A stretch of 64,000 nt of DNA from positions 14,300,364 to 14,364,363 of the forward strand of contig NC_091237.1 of NCBI RefSeq assembly GCF_040958095.1, read 5' to 3'. The stretch is from Procambarus clarkii. Taxonomy: Eukaryota > Arthropoda > Malacostraca > Decapoda > Cambaridae. The notes under the pieces are model-generated. The model did not search any database and had not been told where the DNA came from. It saw only the letters and a program-made list of their open reading frames with translations. The position numbers and the translations under genes were made by a program. Shown piece after piece: positions 1-13,552 of the stretch. Position 1 is the first letter of the stretch. Every line of letters starts with the position of its first letter.

Positions 1-410
1 TAAATCACAAGAACATGATTTATCCACGAGAATCCCTTTATAATGCAGGGAAGCGAGTACGACTTACGTAAGACCTCATTATATCTTCTCGTGAAGCACT
101 TGTTATCCAGTTCAGAGAAATAATCTCACGTTTTAGACTTTCTTTCGTCTTATTTTCTATCTTCGTAAATCTCTATTTCTCTCCCAATTACTCTTATTCA
201 GCCTCTATCTCACTTTTTCTCTCTCCGTTCCCTCCCTCACCTCCAATCTCAAGCTTCACTGTCCATGCTGAAGCTTTTCACTCTTCCTCTACAGCCAATA
301 AATCTTTCAAACATTCCTTCTCCATTTTTCCTGGCAAAATTTTCTTCTCCCACACTGCTAGTGTGTGTGTGTGTGTTGCTTAGGTCCACGTTTTCTTTAC
401 GCGGAAGTCG
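1..410. other. No gene seen; pyrimidine-rich flank
   Basis: No open frame with protein-like composition, no splice-flanked exon and no recognisable repeat unit was seen. From about 120 the + strand is strongly C/T-rich. A short GT run lies at 361-376. Confidence 0.5.
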
Positions 411-930
411 CTACCCAGTTTCTTTTCTCAGGAGTCACTAAACCTATTATCTTTCATCTTAAGAGTCACTGTGTTTTCTTTCTCGATAGTCAATATACTC
501 GTTTCCTTTCTTTGGGAGTTATAATGCCATTTTCCGTCCTCGAAAGACCCTATTCCCATTTTTTTTTTTCCTCGAGAATCACTATATCATTTTCTTTTGT
601 TAAGAATCGCTATTCCATTTCGTTTTCTCAAGAGTCCCTTTACCCGTTTTCTTTCTTCGAAAGTACCTATGCCCGTTTTCTTCCCTCGAGAGTTGATATA
701 CCCATTTACTTTCCTCAAGAATTGCTGTACCCGTTTTCTTTCCTTAAGAGTCGCTGTACCCATTTTCTTTCCTCAAGAGTCGCTGTACCTTTTTCTTTCC
801 TTAAGAATCGCTGTACCCGTTTTCTTTCCTCAAGAGTCGCTGTACCCGTTTTCTTTCCTCTAGAGTAGCTGTACCCGTTTTCTTTCCTCAAGAGTCGCTG
901 TACCCGTTTTCTTTATTTTCGTGAGACTGC
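411..930. repeat. Degenerate 29-30 bp minisatellite
   Basis: About 17 units of 29-30 bp, each carrying a variant of CGCTGTACCCGTTTTCTTTC followed by CTCAAGAGT. Left-hand units are the most diverged and those from about 720 on are nearly uniform, so turnover is recent at the right end. The open frames here exist only because the units lack stops; they do not look like genes. Confidence 0.85.
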
Positions 931-1386
931 CGCCGTTTTCTTTGCTCCGGGTGCTAATAATATTCATGTCGAGGCTGCCAAAGTTTTCAGCATTTTACCT
1001 ACGTCTTGAAAGAGGCTTAACCACTCCTCTTTATCAACCAATTATCCCTTCTCTCTCCCCTCTTTCTTTCTCACCTGTCTCTTCCTCTCTCTCACCCTCT
1101 CTCTTTCTCTCTCTTCCCCAACCAAGTGGTCAACCACATCTGACCCATAATCACCATCAATACAGCAATTAGGAATTACAAAGGATTACAAATACAGAAC
1201 GCCGTTGTATCCAAACGATGCTAAATGGAGAGGTTCATGGGGATACAAAGAGTCAAGAGTAATTAGACTGTAATGATTTTTATAACAGAATGTAAAGTTT
1301 AAAATTGGCCAATATTTTCAGCATTTTTATTAATGAATATTTGATTCTTATTTGATAACAAAATATCTTTGTAAATATTACCACAT

Positions 1387-1419
<33 letters not shown>

Positions 1420-1605
1420 ATTTGACCCCAATGCAAAAATACGTAAAGGAGTATAATAGAGAAGGAATAAGAATGGAAACATTTTTGTGGAGGCCTGAGC
1501 GCTTCTCTTAATTAGAGGGGAGAGAACAGAAAATGGCGAACCAAGAGAAGTGGTGGAAAAACAGATCTGAAATGAATTGAAATGTAAATGTGAGGGCTGG
1601 GGGGA
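931..1605. other. No gene seen; short GA tract
   Basis: Only a (GA)n tract at about 1385-1413 and ordinary A/T-rich sequence were seen. Confidence 0.5.
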
Positions 1606-1802
1606 GTGAGGAGAGGAGATAACAGTGAGGGGAGGAGATAACAGTGAGGGGAGGAGGTAACAGTGAGGGGAGGAGATAACAGTGAGGGGAGGAGATAACA
1701 GTGAGGGGAAGAGGTAACAGTGAGGGGAGGAGATAACAGTGAGGGGGGGAGATAACAGTGAGGAGAGAAGATAACAGTGAGGGGAGGAAAGGCATGACAG
1801 TG
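1606..1802. repeat. 19-bp minisatellite (GTGAGGGGAGGAGATAACA)
   Basis: About ten head-to-tail 19-bp units with a few A/G changes. It is immediately followed, at 1853-1916, by three to four copies of a different 17-bp unit with core TGCCATGGGGGACTCAC. Reading frames on both strands are repeat artefacts. Confidence 0.85.
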
Positions 1803-2184
1803 AGTGAACAAGAGGACATTCAGTGCCTTGGGAGGGATACGGCTAGTGCCATGCAGGTACTGTCACTGCCATGGGGGACTCACTGCCATGGGGGACTCAC
1901 TGCCATGGGGGAACTGCCATTACCCCGAGAGATATTTTCTATATTTCTTATGCTATTGGAATGGCGCATTTCGTCACAGCTCTCAGCGTCGGCCAAGGGC
2001 AGAGAGGAAGTGGACACGAATGAGGATAAGGAGGGGAAGGTGTCCAGCTTCCCCTCATCCTGCGTAGTTACGAATGCTGGGACTTCGCCCTCATTTGGAG
2101 TCCACTTTCCCCTCTGCTTTGGCAGGCGCTGAAAGCTGTGATCAAACGCATTGGCCACGAGGTGTAAGCTGAATTGTCGTGAAC

Positions 2185-2311
2185 AAATCCACAAGGGCAG
2201 TGACGAGGATTCGAACCTGCGTCTGGGAGCATCCCAGACACTGCCTTAATTGACTGAGCTACGACAGGGTAAGTTCATTTGATGCATCACGTTAGTGTGA
2301 TCTCTGTGTCT
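2185..2311 (-). mobile_element. tRNA-derived short repeat, family 2
   Basis: On the minus strand it has a tRNA-like A box (TAGCTCAGTCA) and B box (GGTTCGAATCC). The ends do not pair as an acceptor stem, so it is a tRNA-derived repeat and not a tRNA gene. The copy at 8590-8730 (+) matches over the tRNA-like part and over about 40 bp upstream (core GTGATG.ATCAAATGAAC), so the repeat unit is larger than the tRNA part. Confidence 0.75.
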
Positions 2312-2684
2312 GAATTGTCGTGTTCTCGAAGGTGTTTGATAATTGTGCTAGTCCTAAGTTTAATCCCCCAGTGTTGTGTGTCGATATTATTGTATTTTTT
2401 GTTTTGTTTTGCATAGAGTTTTGTTGTTTATGCATTGCCAGGTATACAGTAAAGATGTGTGATATGTATGTAACGCAAGTGGATGCAGCGTGGATTGAGT
2501 GTGAGTGAGTGAGTGAGTGAGAGGGGTGACGCTCCTGGGTATAGTCACAAAAGCTACTGATGGAGGACCCTGGGGACATGATAACCCACATCACCCGTTA
2601 TCTTGATGATCTGCTGATATCATTAGTGCCTCCCCCCCCCCCAACTGATGCTGACGCTGCATCTTAGTTACGCTCTCTTCTGCT

Positions 2685-3183
2685 GACGTTGGACATTAGT
2701 TACGTCCATTTCTGGTGACGTTGGACATTAGTTACGTCCATTTCTGGTGACGTTGGACATTAGTTACGTCCATTTCTGGTAACGTTGGACATTAGTTACG
2801 TCCATTTCTGGTGACGTTGGACATTAGTTACGTCCATTTCTGGTGACGTTGGACATTAGCTACGTCCATTTCTGGTGATGTTGGACATTAGTTACGTCCA
2901 TTTCTGGTGACGTTGGACATTAGTTACGTCCATTTCTGGTGACGTTGGACATTAGTTATGTCCAGTCCTGGTGACGTTGGACATTAGTTACGTCCATTTC
3001 TGGTGACGTTGGACATTAGTTACGTCCATTTCTGGTGACGTTGGACATTAGTTACGTCCATTTCTGGTGACGTTGGACATTAGTTATGTCCAGTTCTGGT
3101 GACGTTGGACATTAGTTACGTCCATTTCTGGTGATGTTGGACATTAGCTACGTCCATTTCTGGTGATGTTGGACATTAGCTAC
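2685..3183. repeat. 32-bp minisatellite
   Basis: About 15-16 copies of a 32-bp unit containing GACGTTGGACATTAGTTACG and TCCATTTCTGGT. Point variants (GATG, TAGC, CAGTCC) recur in several units, showing spread of variants within the array. Confidence 0.9.
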
Positions 3184-3240
3184 GCCTTGCATTGATACCT
3201 TCCCGTCCGTAAAAAAAATCCGTGCAGCCTCCTTGCTTCC

Positions 3241-3293
<53 letters not shown>
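3241..3293. repeat. (TCTG)n microsatellite
   Basis: About thirteen tetranucleotide repeats with one TTTG interruption. A longer (TC)n tract follows at 3428. Confidence 0.9.
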
Positions 3294-3425
3294 CTCCTTA
3301 ATCTTCCCCATCCCCATCTTCGCTCCGGCATTATCCCGACATAAAATATTCACAGAGGGTTAAAGCAGACAATGTTATCAGAGCTCTTCACCTCCACTCC
3401 CCAGAGACTGGCCACGTCAGCAAAA

Positions 3426-4425
<1,000 letters not shown>

Positions 4426-4518
4426 TCCTAACCTAACCTAACCTAATCTAACCTAACCTAACCTAACCTAATCTAACCTAACATAACCTAACCTAAACTA
4501 ACCTAACATAACCTAACC
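4426..4518. repeat. Interstitial (CCTAA)n telomere-like block
   Basis: About eighteen pentamers of CCTAA with CTAAT and CATAA variants. TTAGG, the complement, is the usual arthropod telomere unit. The block is short, degenerate and internal. A block in the opposite orientation lies at 24706-24896. Confidence 0.8.
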
Positions 4519-4698
4519 ACCCATATCCCCCCAATAAGTTAACTTTCCTTAACAGTGAGGGTTGGCTGTTGGATTAGCGAACCAATACGCTGTGAGATGT
4601 TGATCACAGTTAAATGCTGTGTTTTCGTGGTTAATAATTAACTTAGTTTGGTGTTAGGCTGAAGGGTTATTAAGCTTCGGGGAGGGGGGGGGACATGG

Positions 4699-4890
4699 GT
4701 CGACTTACGACCTCAATCTTACAGCTGCCTCGACTTACGACCTCAATCTTACAGCTGCCTCGACTTACGACCTCAATCTTACAGCTGCCTCGACTTACGA
4801 CCTCAATCTTACAGCTGCCTCGACTTACGACCTCAATCTTACAGCTACCTCGACTTACGACCTCAATCATACATCTGCCTCGACTTATTA
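4699..4890. repeat. 30-bp minisatellite, block 1
   Basis: Six to seven units of 30 bp built on CCTCGACTTACGACCTCAAT plus CTTACAGCTG, nearly identical to each other. A second block of the same family starts at 5097 after about 200 bp of other sequence. Confidence 0.9.
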
Positions 4891-5096
4891 TTACTTGCTT
4901 AATGACCAACCAGCATTGGCTGGGTGGCTAGTGTGTGTGTGTGTGTCCCAGCTGGTGTCTGGAAGCCCTAGAGCCGCTGGAGATTAATCTTAGCACCATC
5001 AGGGCGGTTTTTCTTCTGGTAGCACAAAAAAGGTTTTTTGTTGTTTATTTGTTTTATATTTTTATTTATTTATTTATTTTCAGTCTGCTGCTTAAG

Positions 5097-5595
5097 CTGC
5101 CTCGACTTACGACCTCTGTCTTACAGCTGCCTCGACTTACGACATCTGTCTTACAGCTGCCTCGACTTAAGACATGTTTTACAGCTGCCTCGACTTACGA
5201 CCTCTGTCTTACCGCTGCCTCGACTTACGACCTCAGTCTTACAGCTGCCTCGACTTACGACCTTTGTCTTACAGCTGCCTCGACTTACGACCTCTGTCTT
5301 ACAGCTACCTCGACTTACGACCTCAGTCTTACAGCTGCCTCGACTTACGACCTTTGTCTTACAGCTACCTCGACTTACGACATCTGTCTTACAGCTGCCT
5401 CGACGTACGACCTCTGTCTTACAGCTACCTCGACTTATGACCCGTCTTACAGCTGCCTCGACTTACGACCTCAATCTTACAGCTGCCTCGACTTACGATA
5501 TCAATCTTACAACTGCCTCGACTTACGAACTCTGTCTCAACACCTGTTTGAACTTATGAAGTCTGTCTAAAACAGCTTTCTCGACTTGGGAAACC
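5097..5595. repeat. 30-bp minisatellite, block 2
   Basis: About 15-16 units of the same family as 4699-4890, more diverged (CTGT, CAGT and CTTTGT variants) and decaying at the right edge. The core CCTCGACTTACGA differs by one base from the CCTCGGCTTACGA near the end of the Tigger-like elements at 54400 and 61801. Confidence 0.85.
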
Positions 5596-6125
5596 TGCCT
5601 GAACAACTGTCTCGAATTACCAATTCTGTCTCTGAGCATAAAACACAGCTGGGCAAGAACGTGCGATACAATCTCTAAACGTCTCGGCTACACCTGAAAA
5701 TCCCACCTGATAACGCACGAACATCGTCTGATAACGTAAATATACACTTGACATTCAGTCCTTCCTTTATGGGGGTTACTTCTGAATTTTTTGGGGCGTT
5801 TTTTCCACATGGGTAATTCTGGGCGGCGAGGTTCTTAAATCTTAACAATGGGGGCTTGTTTGGGTTTTTTAATTAGCTAAAAGGGCCTCGTTAAGATGCT
5901 GGGTAGAGCAATTAGAAGCTGTGGTGATGTCCGGCCAGTCAGCTCCTTGCGATAAGAACGCTTTTGTGTGTATGTGTGTGTGTGGGGGAGAGATTATAGA
6001 GGTTGGATTATACTCTTGTTCGCTGTGTGAGGGTGTGGCTTGGGGGTGTGGCATGGTGAGGGGTGTGTAGTGGAGAGGGTGTGGCAAGGATAAGACGTGG
6101 TGTGGTGAGGGTGTAAGTGGAGTGA
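5596..6125. other. No gene seen
   Basis: No coding signal. The G/T-rich stretch at 5965-6118 contains loose repeats of GGTGTGG. Confidence 0.45.
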
Positions 6126-6320
6126 GGTTATCTTGAGATGATTTTGGGGCTTTTTAGTGTCCCCGCGGCCCGGTCCTCGACCAGGCCTCCACCCCCAGGA
6201 AGCAGCTCGTGACAGCTGACTAACACCCAGGTACCTATTTTACTGCTAGGTAACAGGGGCATAGGGTGAAAGAAACTCTGCCCAATGTTTCTCGCCGGCG
6301 CCTGGGATCGAACCCAGGAG
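6126..6320 (-). mobile_element. tRNA-Thr-type SINE, tail B, head truncated
   Basis: Read on the minus strand it has the end of a tRNA-like head (box B GGTTCGATCCCAGG), then the SINE body (CACCCTATGCCCC, CTAGCAGTAAAATAGGTACC, GCTGTCACGAGCTGCTTCC) and then tail B (GGCCTGGTCGAGGACCGGGC through CATCTCAAGATAACC). The A-box half of the head is missing. Confidence 0.8.
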
Positions 6321-7330
6321 GGATATAAAGGGAGGGATATAAAGTACTGCACAGAAACACTCTACTGTGTTTTGAACAACACAAACAAGGCCTGTCAGCT
6401 CCACCACAGTACGCAGACCCGGCAAGGAACCCCCTATGCCACGGTGATCATCCTGGAGTTGACGAGACGAGGATAACACAGTTGACAATAAATGACAATA
6501 GAGAGAATATATTAAGATGCTAGATAACATAGCTGGAAAACAAGAAAACATTGCTGGAGAACTAGAGAACGTTCCTGGAACTAGAAAACATAACTGGAAT
6601 CTAGAGAATGTGGCTAGAAAATTGAAACTCGAATCATGTAATGTTAGAAATAACTTTGTCAGTCTTTGATTATTATGAAGTGAAGTTAATACACAGATCT
6701 CACATGTTAATATGATAAACCTGGGCTTAGGAGCTAGAATTCAACCATCGAAGGCAACAGTGAGTTCATCTAGGCGAGCACAGTCAATCACCCAGATAAC
6801 AAGCTATCCTACATCCGTCCTCGACAGAACGACATCATAAAAGACAAGAAAACAAATGTTTAAACAAACACAAATATAAAACAAACACAGCGTAACAATA
6901 ACAACACCAAACCAGAACTAAATAAAAACGTGTACCGGCTGAACGCGCGCGTCCCAACCTGACGCACAAACAAAGAAATGAAATCACAAATTTCATTTTT
7001 CAGCATCAATGGTGGAAAATATACCGCCACGAATGGCGACAATGGACGTGCGTTCGTGTCTACCACGTAACTATGCCGACGATAGACAGACATGTGCACC
7101 ACACGACCGCAGACGACGATAGACAGACATACATGTCCACCACGCGTGTAGCGACAGAGAGGACTACTCTCTCCCCCCCCCACCCCCCCACCCCAAAAAA
7201 TATCGATGACAAATCGGACAAAAATACGATTCTCTGACGATAATTTGATAGGTTAACTAGACCGAGATTTTCCTTGATTATTCGTCGTTATTGTTAGTGC
7301 TTAGAGGACACGAATTACTTTGAATTCTTT
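6321..7330. other. No gene seen
   Basis: Contains loose repeats of CTGGAA.CTAGA.AA at 6530-6620 and a duplicated GACGATAGACAGACAT motif near 7078 and 7115. No open frame has support as a gene. Confidence 0.4.
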
Positions 7331-7336
7331 GTGTGT

Positions 7337-7455
7337 GTGTGTTTGTGCCTGCGTGTGTGTTTGTGCCTGCGTGTGTGTTTGTGCCTGCGTGTGTGTTTGT
7401 GCCTGCGTGTGTGTTTGTGCCTGCGTGTGTGTTTGTGCCTGCGTGTGTGTTTGTG
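7337..7455. repeat. 18-bp GT-rich minisatellite
   Basis: About six to seven copies of TGTGTTTGTGCCTGCGTG, grown from a (GT)n tract and lying directly beside the 3' end of the LINE fragment at 7507. Confidence 0.85.
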
Positions 7456-7506
7456 GATGTCTATGTGTGTGTGCTTGCGCGCGCGCGTGTTTGTGTCCGC
7501 GTGTGT

Positions 7507-8062
7507 GTACTCATCTAGTTGTGCTTGCACGGGTTGAACTTCGCCTCATTAGTCCCGCCTTTCAACTTTTAATCAACTGGTGTACAGGTTCCTAACCCTA
7601 TTGCGCTCTGTCATATCTACTTTTAAAATTGTGTATGGCATCAAGCAGACAACCTTCACCACATCATTTGCTAGTGCATTCTATTTATTAACTACTCTGA
7701 CATTGAAAATATTTTTTACAATCTCTGTGGCTCATTTTGGTACTCAGTTTCCAAATGTGTCTCATTTACGCGAATATCACCCGTGTTAAATAGTCTATCT
7801 TTATCTACCCAATCAATTCCCCTGATAATTTTGTATGTGGTAATCATGTCTCCCGTAACTCTCCTGTCTTCCAGTGACGCCATGTTCAGGACACGTAGAC
7901 TTTCCTCGTAAGTTATGCCTCTTAGTTCAGGGTCTACTCTTGTAGTATTCTTTTGAACCTTCTCCAGTTTGATTTGACTCATGTGGTATACACGATTCTA
8001 AATGATTCCTTATACAGATTTCTAAAGGCAGGCCTGATGTTAGCCAGACTTTCATATGCCGT
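7507..8062 (-). mobile_element. CR1-like LINE, 3' fragment, decayed
   Basis: The minus strand encodes the C-terminal part of a LINE reverse transcriptase: the LEKVQ...ELRG region, then LEDRRVTGDMITTYKI at about 7800-7880, then the 3' UTR and the tail ending AACTAGATGAGTACAC. Frameshifts and stops make it non-functional. It is truncated at its 5' end at about 8062. Same family as 9075-9988. Confidence 0.8.
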
Positions 8063-8589
8063 GTGTGTTTGTGTATGTAAGCTTGTGTTTGAGTGTATTT
8101 ATATGCATGTATATGTGTGTGTTTGAGTGTGTCCGCGTGTGTAGGTGTGTTCTCGAGTGTGTTTGGGCGTTTTTGTTTGATTGAGTCAGCCGAAATTCTG
8201 TTACGTGTCAGGTAATTGGACGTAGAGTTAAATGTTTTCTGTTTTGACGTGTTCCCACATCTGAGAGTCACTCGGCTCCCGTGAAGCACAACACTTGTGT
8301 CACATGTGTTATATATATCGACCAAAAAGGATTGGATAATTAAATAGCCACAGAGTCACATTTACTGAATATTACAGTTTTTTAACAATTTAAGAGGTTT
8401 CCAGTGTGTAGGCTTTGGGCTGAATTTATGTCCCCCCCCCACTCTACCTTTGGACCAGCTGTGGTCAGGCACTCTACCTTTGGGTCAGCTGTGGTCAGCA
8501 CGCTACATTTACATTTGGGCCCATTCCTACACTCCCTGGTGTAATCCATTACTACTCTGGCACACACTAGCTAGTATTGCAGTACACAC
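8063..8589. other. No gene seen; GT-rich then unique
   Basis: GT-rich to about 8175. Two 31-bp direct copies of CACTCTACCTTTGG plus CAGCTGTGGTCAG lie at about 8440-8500. Confidence 0.5.
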
Positions 8590-8730
8590 AGAAATCACAA
8601 TAGCGTGATGTATCAAATGAACAAATTCTTTTGACCATGTCGTAGCTCAGTCGATTAAGGCAGCGTCTGGGATGATCTCGGATGTAGGTTCGAATCCTCG
8701 TCACGGCCCTTGTGGATTTGCACACATGTG
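8590..8730 (+). mobile_element. tRNA-derived short repeat, family 2
   Basis: A box TAGCTCAGTCG at about 8644 and B box GGTTCGAATCC at about 8688 are clear, but the 5' and 3' ends do not form an acceptor stem. The upstream 40 bp match the copy at 2185-2311, which argues for a dispersed repeat and not a tRNA gene. Confidence 0.75.
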
Positions 8731-8953
8731 CAGTATTTATAGGTCAGACAGAGCTCTAGACCGAACCAATCTGCTGAATATATATATAACTGTTGTTCCT
8801 CATTATCTAATACTAAAAAATAATTTTTTCAATATATATAAAAATTTTCATTCCAAGCAGGATATATGACTGGCGAATTGGAATTTAAAACGTTAGAATG
8901 TTTAAAAAATGTTGGCGGTTTTTTCACAGTATCATTGGTTCGTTCGAAATTTA

Positions 8954-9988
<1,035 letters not shown>

Positions 9989-10043
<55 letters not shown>

Positions 10044-10050
10044 GTGTGTG

Positions 10051-10128
<78 letters not shown>

Positions 10129-10131
10129 TGT
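9989..10131. repeat. (GT)n microsatellite
   Basis: About 70 GT repeats with two GCGT changes. It abuts the truncated 5' edge of the LINE at 9988 and a short minus-strand tail of a second LINE family at 10132-10185. Confidence 0.95.
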
Positions 10132-10185
10132 GTAATTAACTAAGTGTAATTACCTAAGTGTAGTTACAGGATGAGTGCACTTCCC
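10132..10185 (-). mobile_element. LINE family-2 3' tail fragment
   Basis: The stretch with ACCTAAGTGTAGTTACAGGA matches the end of the LINE fragment at 30850 (ACCAAGGTGTAGTTACAGGA). Only about 50 bp remain. Confidence 0.55.
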
Positions 10186-11039
10186 CGAATAGTCAAAGTT
10201 TACGAACATATAAAACAAAAGAACAACACCTTTCTGTTAAACATCAACAACGTCAAACCATAAACGACTAGTTATTTACATATATTTTGTGACGATAATC
10301 TCCTTCAAGAGAGATTGAGCTTGCTCTTCCCTACACATTTACGTTGTTCAAGTACAAGATACTATATAGAAGATACGTCCACCAGTATCGCCAAACGTTT
10401 TGCCCAGGAAGCAAAGCGTACCATGCACAACCCGACACACCGGCTACCGCCCGCCGTCAAACCAGCAAACTACTCATTCTCCGCCTGCCTGTTGCTGATT
10501 GGCTGGTGTGTCGCCGCACCTGCACTCACGCCACTACATGAGTCGACGTCTGGGCCAGCAGCACGCCGTCTCCTCAGAATATCCCTGTGCTCCTTGGAGT
10601 TGACATCTCTCTATAGTAGACTAAGCCCTGGCTGTCGTGTACTAAGGGAGGTGGCAGCTTGAAGCCAGTATTCTCAGCACCTGACCTTATTTATATTACT
10701 ATCACTTTAACTTGCTCTTGTTTGTCTTAGAGTAAATTTTCACTGCCAGTAATTATTCATGTTGTCTTGTTTGTTGACTTGTTTTGAATTTTACGAGATT
10801 GTCTTTATTCATATCTTGTTTTCTAGAGTAATTAAAATTTCATTGTTTATACTTTGTGTTTTGTGTGTCTTCCCATTACCTTACCACAGACAAAAGGACA
10901 AACTTCTCTTTTTTTTGTTATGTGACGAGGCCCTGCCCCCAGCTTTTGAAACAGCCGAACACCAACGCTTTACCGTCACAATTTCCTCACGAAGGAGAAA
11001 TACATAATTACACACAACTTTTTTATTTTTGTTTTAACA
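10186..11039. other. No gene seen
   Basis: A 115-codon open frame (10315-10662) was inspected. It has no recognisable domain and no supporting splice or poly(A) context. Confidence 0.4.
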
Positions 11040-11135
11040 CATTTAGGTACATCTGCAGCTGCCCTAGACTATATGAAGGGCAGTATAGTGTGTGTCAAAA
11101 AACTAGCTGCGTGGTGCTAAAGTCCCCATCACACA
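11040..11135 (+). repeat. About 95-bp dispersed repeat, copy 1
   Basis: Matches 11481-11580: both have TAGGTACATCTGCA, then GC.GC.CTAGACTATATGAAG, then GTGTGTCAAAA and a trailing TAGCT. The second copy has a small insertion. Identity is not obvious; it may be the end of a longer interspersed element. Confidence 0.7.
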
Positions 11136-11480
11136 GGATTCACAACGTTGTGAATCATACAAAGGAATGTGATAGGCAGTCTGCACTTTCATGTCTCTTT
11201 CCCTTTCCCACATTATTTCTTCTCCTCCAATATTCTCCCCTTTCCTTCCCTCCATTCCCCTCCCGTCCTCTCTTTCTCTCTCTCTCTCATTAATTCATCT
11301 TCGCATCTCGGCTGAGGTCAAGTCTATTTCCCCCTCCCCTCTCCTAATTACCCCCACCTCCCCCTCTCATCTTCTTTTCCCTCTCTCCCGTTTCTCATCT
11401 CTTTTCCTCTATCCCAACATCCTCTCCTTCCCTCTATCTCTTTGTTTCAGAAAATATAGTACTGAATTCACTTTTTTTTT

Positions 11481-11580
11481 ATTAACACATTAGGTACATC
11501 TGCATTAGTGCAGCTACCCTAGACTATATGAAGTGGAGTACAGTGTGTCAAAATAGCTAACTAGGTGATGCTGAATTCAC
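11481..11580 (+). repeat. About 95-bp dispersed repeat, copy 2
   Basis: Second copy of the repeat at 11040-11135, same orientation, about 440 bp away. The sequence between them is C/T-rich. Confidence 0.7.
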
Positions 11581-12221
11581 ATTTATAATTTTCAGTAAAA
11601 AGTCTAAGGACTTCCCCAGCCACCTTTCACTAATTATGTGGGGAGGGAGGAGAGTATCACCATTTTATGCTTCTACATCCTAAGTAAAAATAGCAGAAAA
11701 GTTATATTCATTTTCCTGAGAATCAGTTAATAATGGTGTATGTAACTATAATTTTGACATTTTTGTTTTTAAAATATTTAGCTAAGAGGTAGCTGGCAGG
11801 CAGTGCTAAAAATTTCAAAAAAATATGGGTAGGAGGATCAGAATGTGACCTTGGCATGGTGTTCCAGTCTTGAATTTTGGTGGCCTTGACCAACCTATGT
11901 CTATCCCATACCTCATACCCTTTCCCTCTGCAAAGTTGGGTGAGTCTAGCCCCAAGCATCTGGCCCTCCAAACTTGGACAGACTAACAAACTAACGGAAA
12001 AACAAATAGACATTATCTCTCCTATAGATATAAATAGATTAATATTTACAGTTACGAATCAATGAATATGATAGATTGGTCGTTGAATATTTAAACTATT
12101 GTAGATAACAGCTCTTGTTTCTGCTCTGCTTTCTAGGTGAGTGGTGACGTTATTCAGCGACGCAGCAGCAGAAGCAGCTCGCTAGATAAGTGAAAACCTG
12201 CAAGACTTTTCTCCACCACTG
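11581..12221. other. No gene seen
   Basis: No coding or repeat signal stands out. Confidence 0.4.
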
Positions 12222-12330
12222 TCACCACCACCACCTGCACCGCCATCCCCGCCGCACCCGCACCACCATCACCTGCACCACCACCGCACCCACACCATCA
12301 CCACCACCTGCACCAACACCGCTGCACCTG
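12222..12330. repeat. Degenerate (CAC)n trinucleotide block
   Basis: CAC/CCG-rich trinucleotide repeats, related in composition to the 12640-12830 array. Confidence 0.7.
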
Positions 12331-12440
12331 CACTGTGTACACAATTTCTTACTATGGCGAAAATAATCCTTCATTAATATAGAGACACCAAGGCACGTTG
12401 TTAGTGAACAGTGTGCAATTATGGGTCCCAGGCATCTCCA

Positions 12441-12475
<35 letters not shown>

Positions 12476-12639
12476 GGGGGGGAGACTGAGAAAGACGCTG
12501 ATGGAAAAGTATTGTCAGAGAAGAATAGAAAGAATACGAGATTAATTGAGAAGGGATGAAAGAGAGAGTGATTGCCATGAAGAGTGAGCTATGGCGGAAA
12601 CTTCTCTTTTGAAGAAAACCCACCGCTGCCACCATTGCA

Positions 12640-12832
12640 ACCACCATCACCACCTCCATCACTACCACCACCACCAGTGCCACCTCCATCACTACCACCA
12701 CCACCAGTGCCACCTCCATCACTACCACCACCACCACCATCACCACCTCCATCACTACCACCACCACCAGTGCCACCTCCATCACTACCACCACCACCAG
12801 TGCCACCTCCACCACCACCACCATCATCATAG
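12640..12832. repeat. 30-bp minisatellite of CAC/CCA type
   Basis: About six units of 30 bp combining CCATCACTACCACCACCACC and AGTGCCACCT. The frames reading poly-Pro/Ser or poly-His come from the repeat. Confidence 0.85.
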
Positions 12833-12914
12833 AAGGTATCTACACTGTAAGGGGAAGGTAACTACAGGAGTCGGAGATGGATTTGGGATAGATATAATAT
12901 AACACTATATCCAG

Positions 12915-13552
12915 ATGCACACATAAACAGGTTAAAATCGGCAGCATATGGGACGCTGGCAAACATTAGAATGTCGTTTTGAAACCTAAATTAGGGCTCT
13001 TTCTATGTAAAATCCTCACAGCCTTTGTTAGCCAAATATTGTAATATGCAGCACTGCCCTGAAATCCGCACCTTGTGAAACGGAAAGCTAAAATTGAGAA
13101 TATTCTAAAGTTTACAACAAGATTAGCGCCCGCGCTAAGAAGATGCCAGCGCTATGAGAACAGGTTAAGGGAACTAGACCTAACAACCTTGGAGTAGAGG
13201 AGACGGGGACATGATCGCTACATTAAATATATTGAGGGTATTAGAGTAGGAGGACAAGAAAAGTATCTTTAAAGTTAGAGAAAGTAGCATGAGAGGACAT
13301 AAGTGGAAGCTGCAAATGCAGATCAGTCAGAAGACATGTTAGGAAGTTCCCACACCCTGCACGGGTGGGCCAAGAAGTTGTGGAAGCCACCTCCATCCCC
13401 AACAACTAAGGCCAGATACGACAAATAATTCAAACATCAGAATACTTTAAACTTGAACTCAACACATACAACAAGGTTAGTAGGCGGGGCATAAAGAGCT
13501 AGATCTCACTTTCCCGTACTCTGTAATAGGTAAGTACTGATAGGTAAATACC
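12915..13552 (+). mobile_element. CR1-like LINE, decayed 3' fragment
   Basis: The + strand retains the HINR..SAAYG.LANIR region, then the ELDL..LE.RRRGHDR region and a 3' tail GGCGGGGCATAAAGAGCTAG...GGTAAGTA. Many stops and indels. The tail resembles that of 28985-30262, so the two belong to the same subfamily. Confidence 0.65.

Noticed and set aside
365-868. 167-codon open frame at the left end
   Set aside because: It lies wholly inside the 29-30 bp minisatellite and has low-complexity Phe/Ser/Pro composition; other frames are open for the same reason.
10315-10662. 115-codon frame
   Set aside because: No domain, no signal peptide, no splice or poly(A) support.
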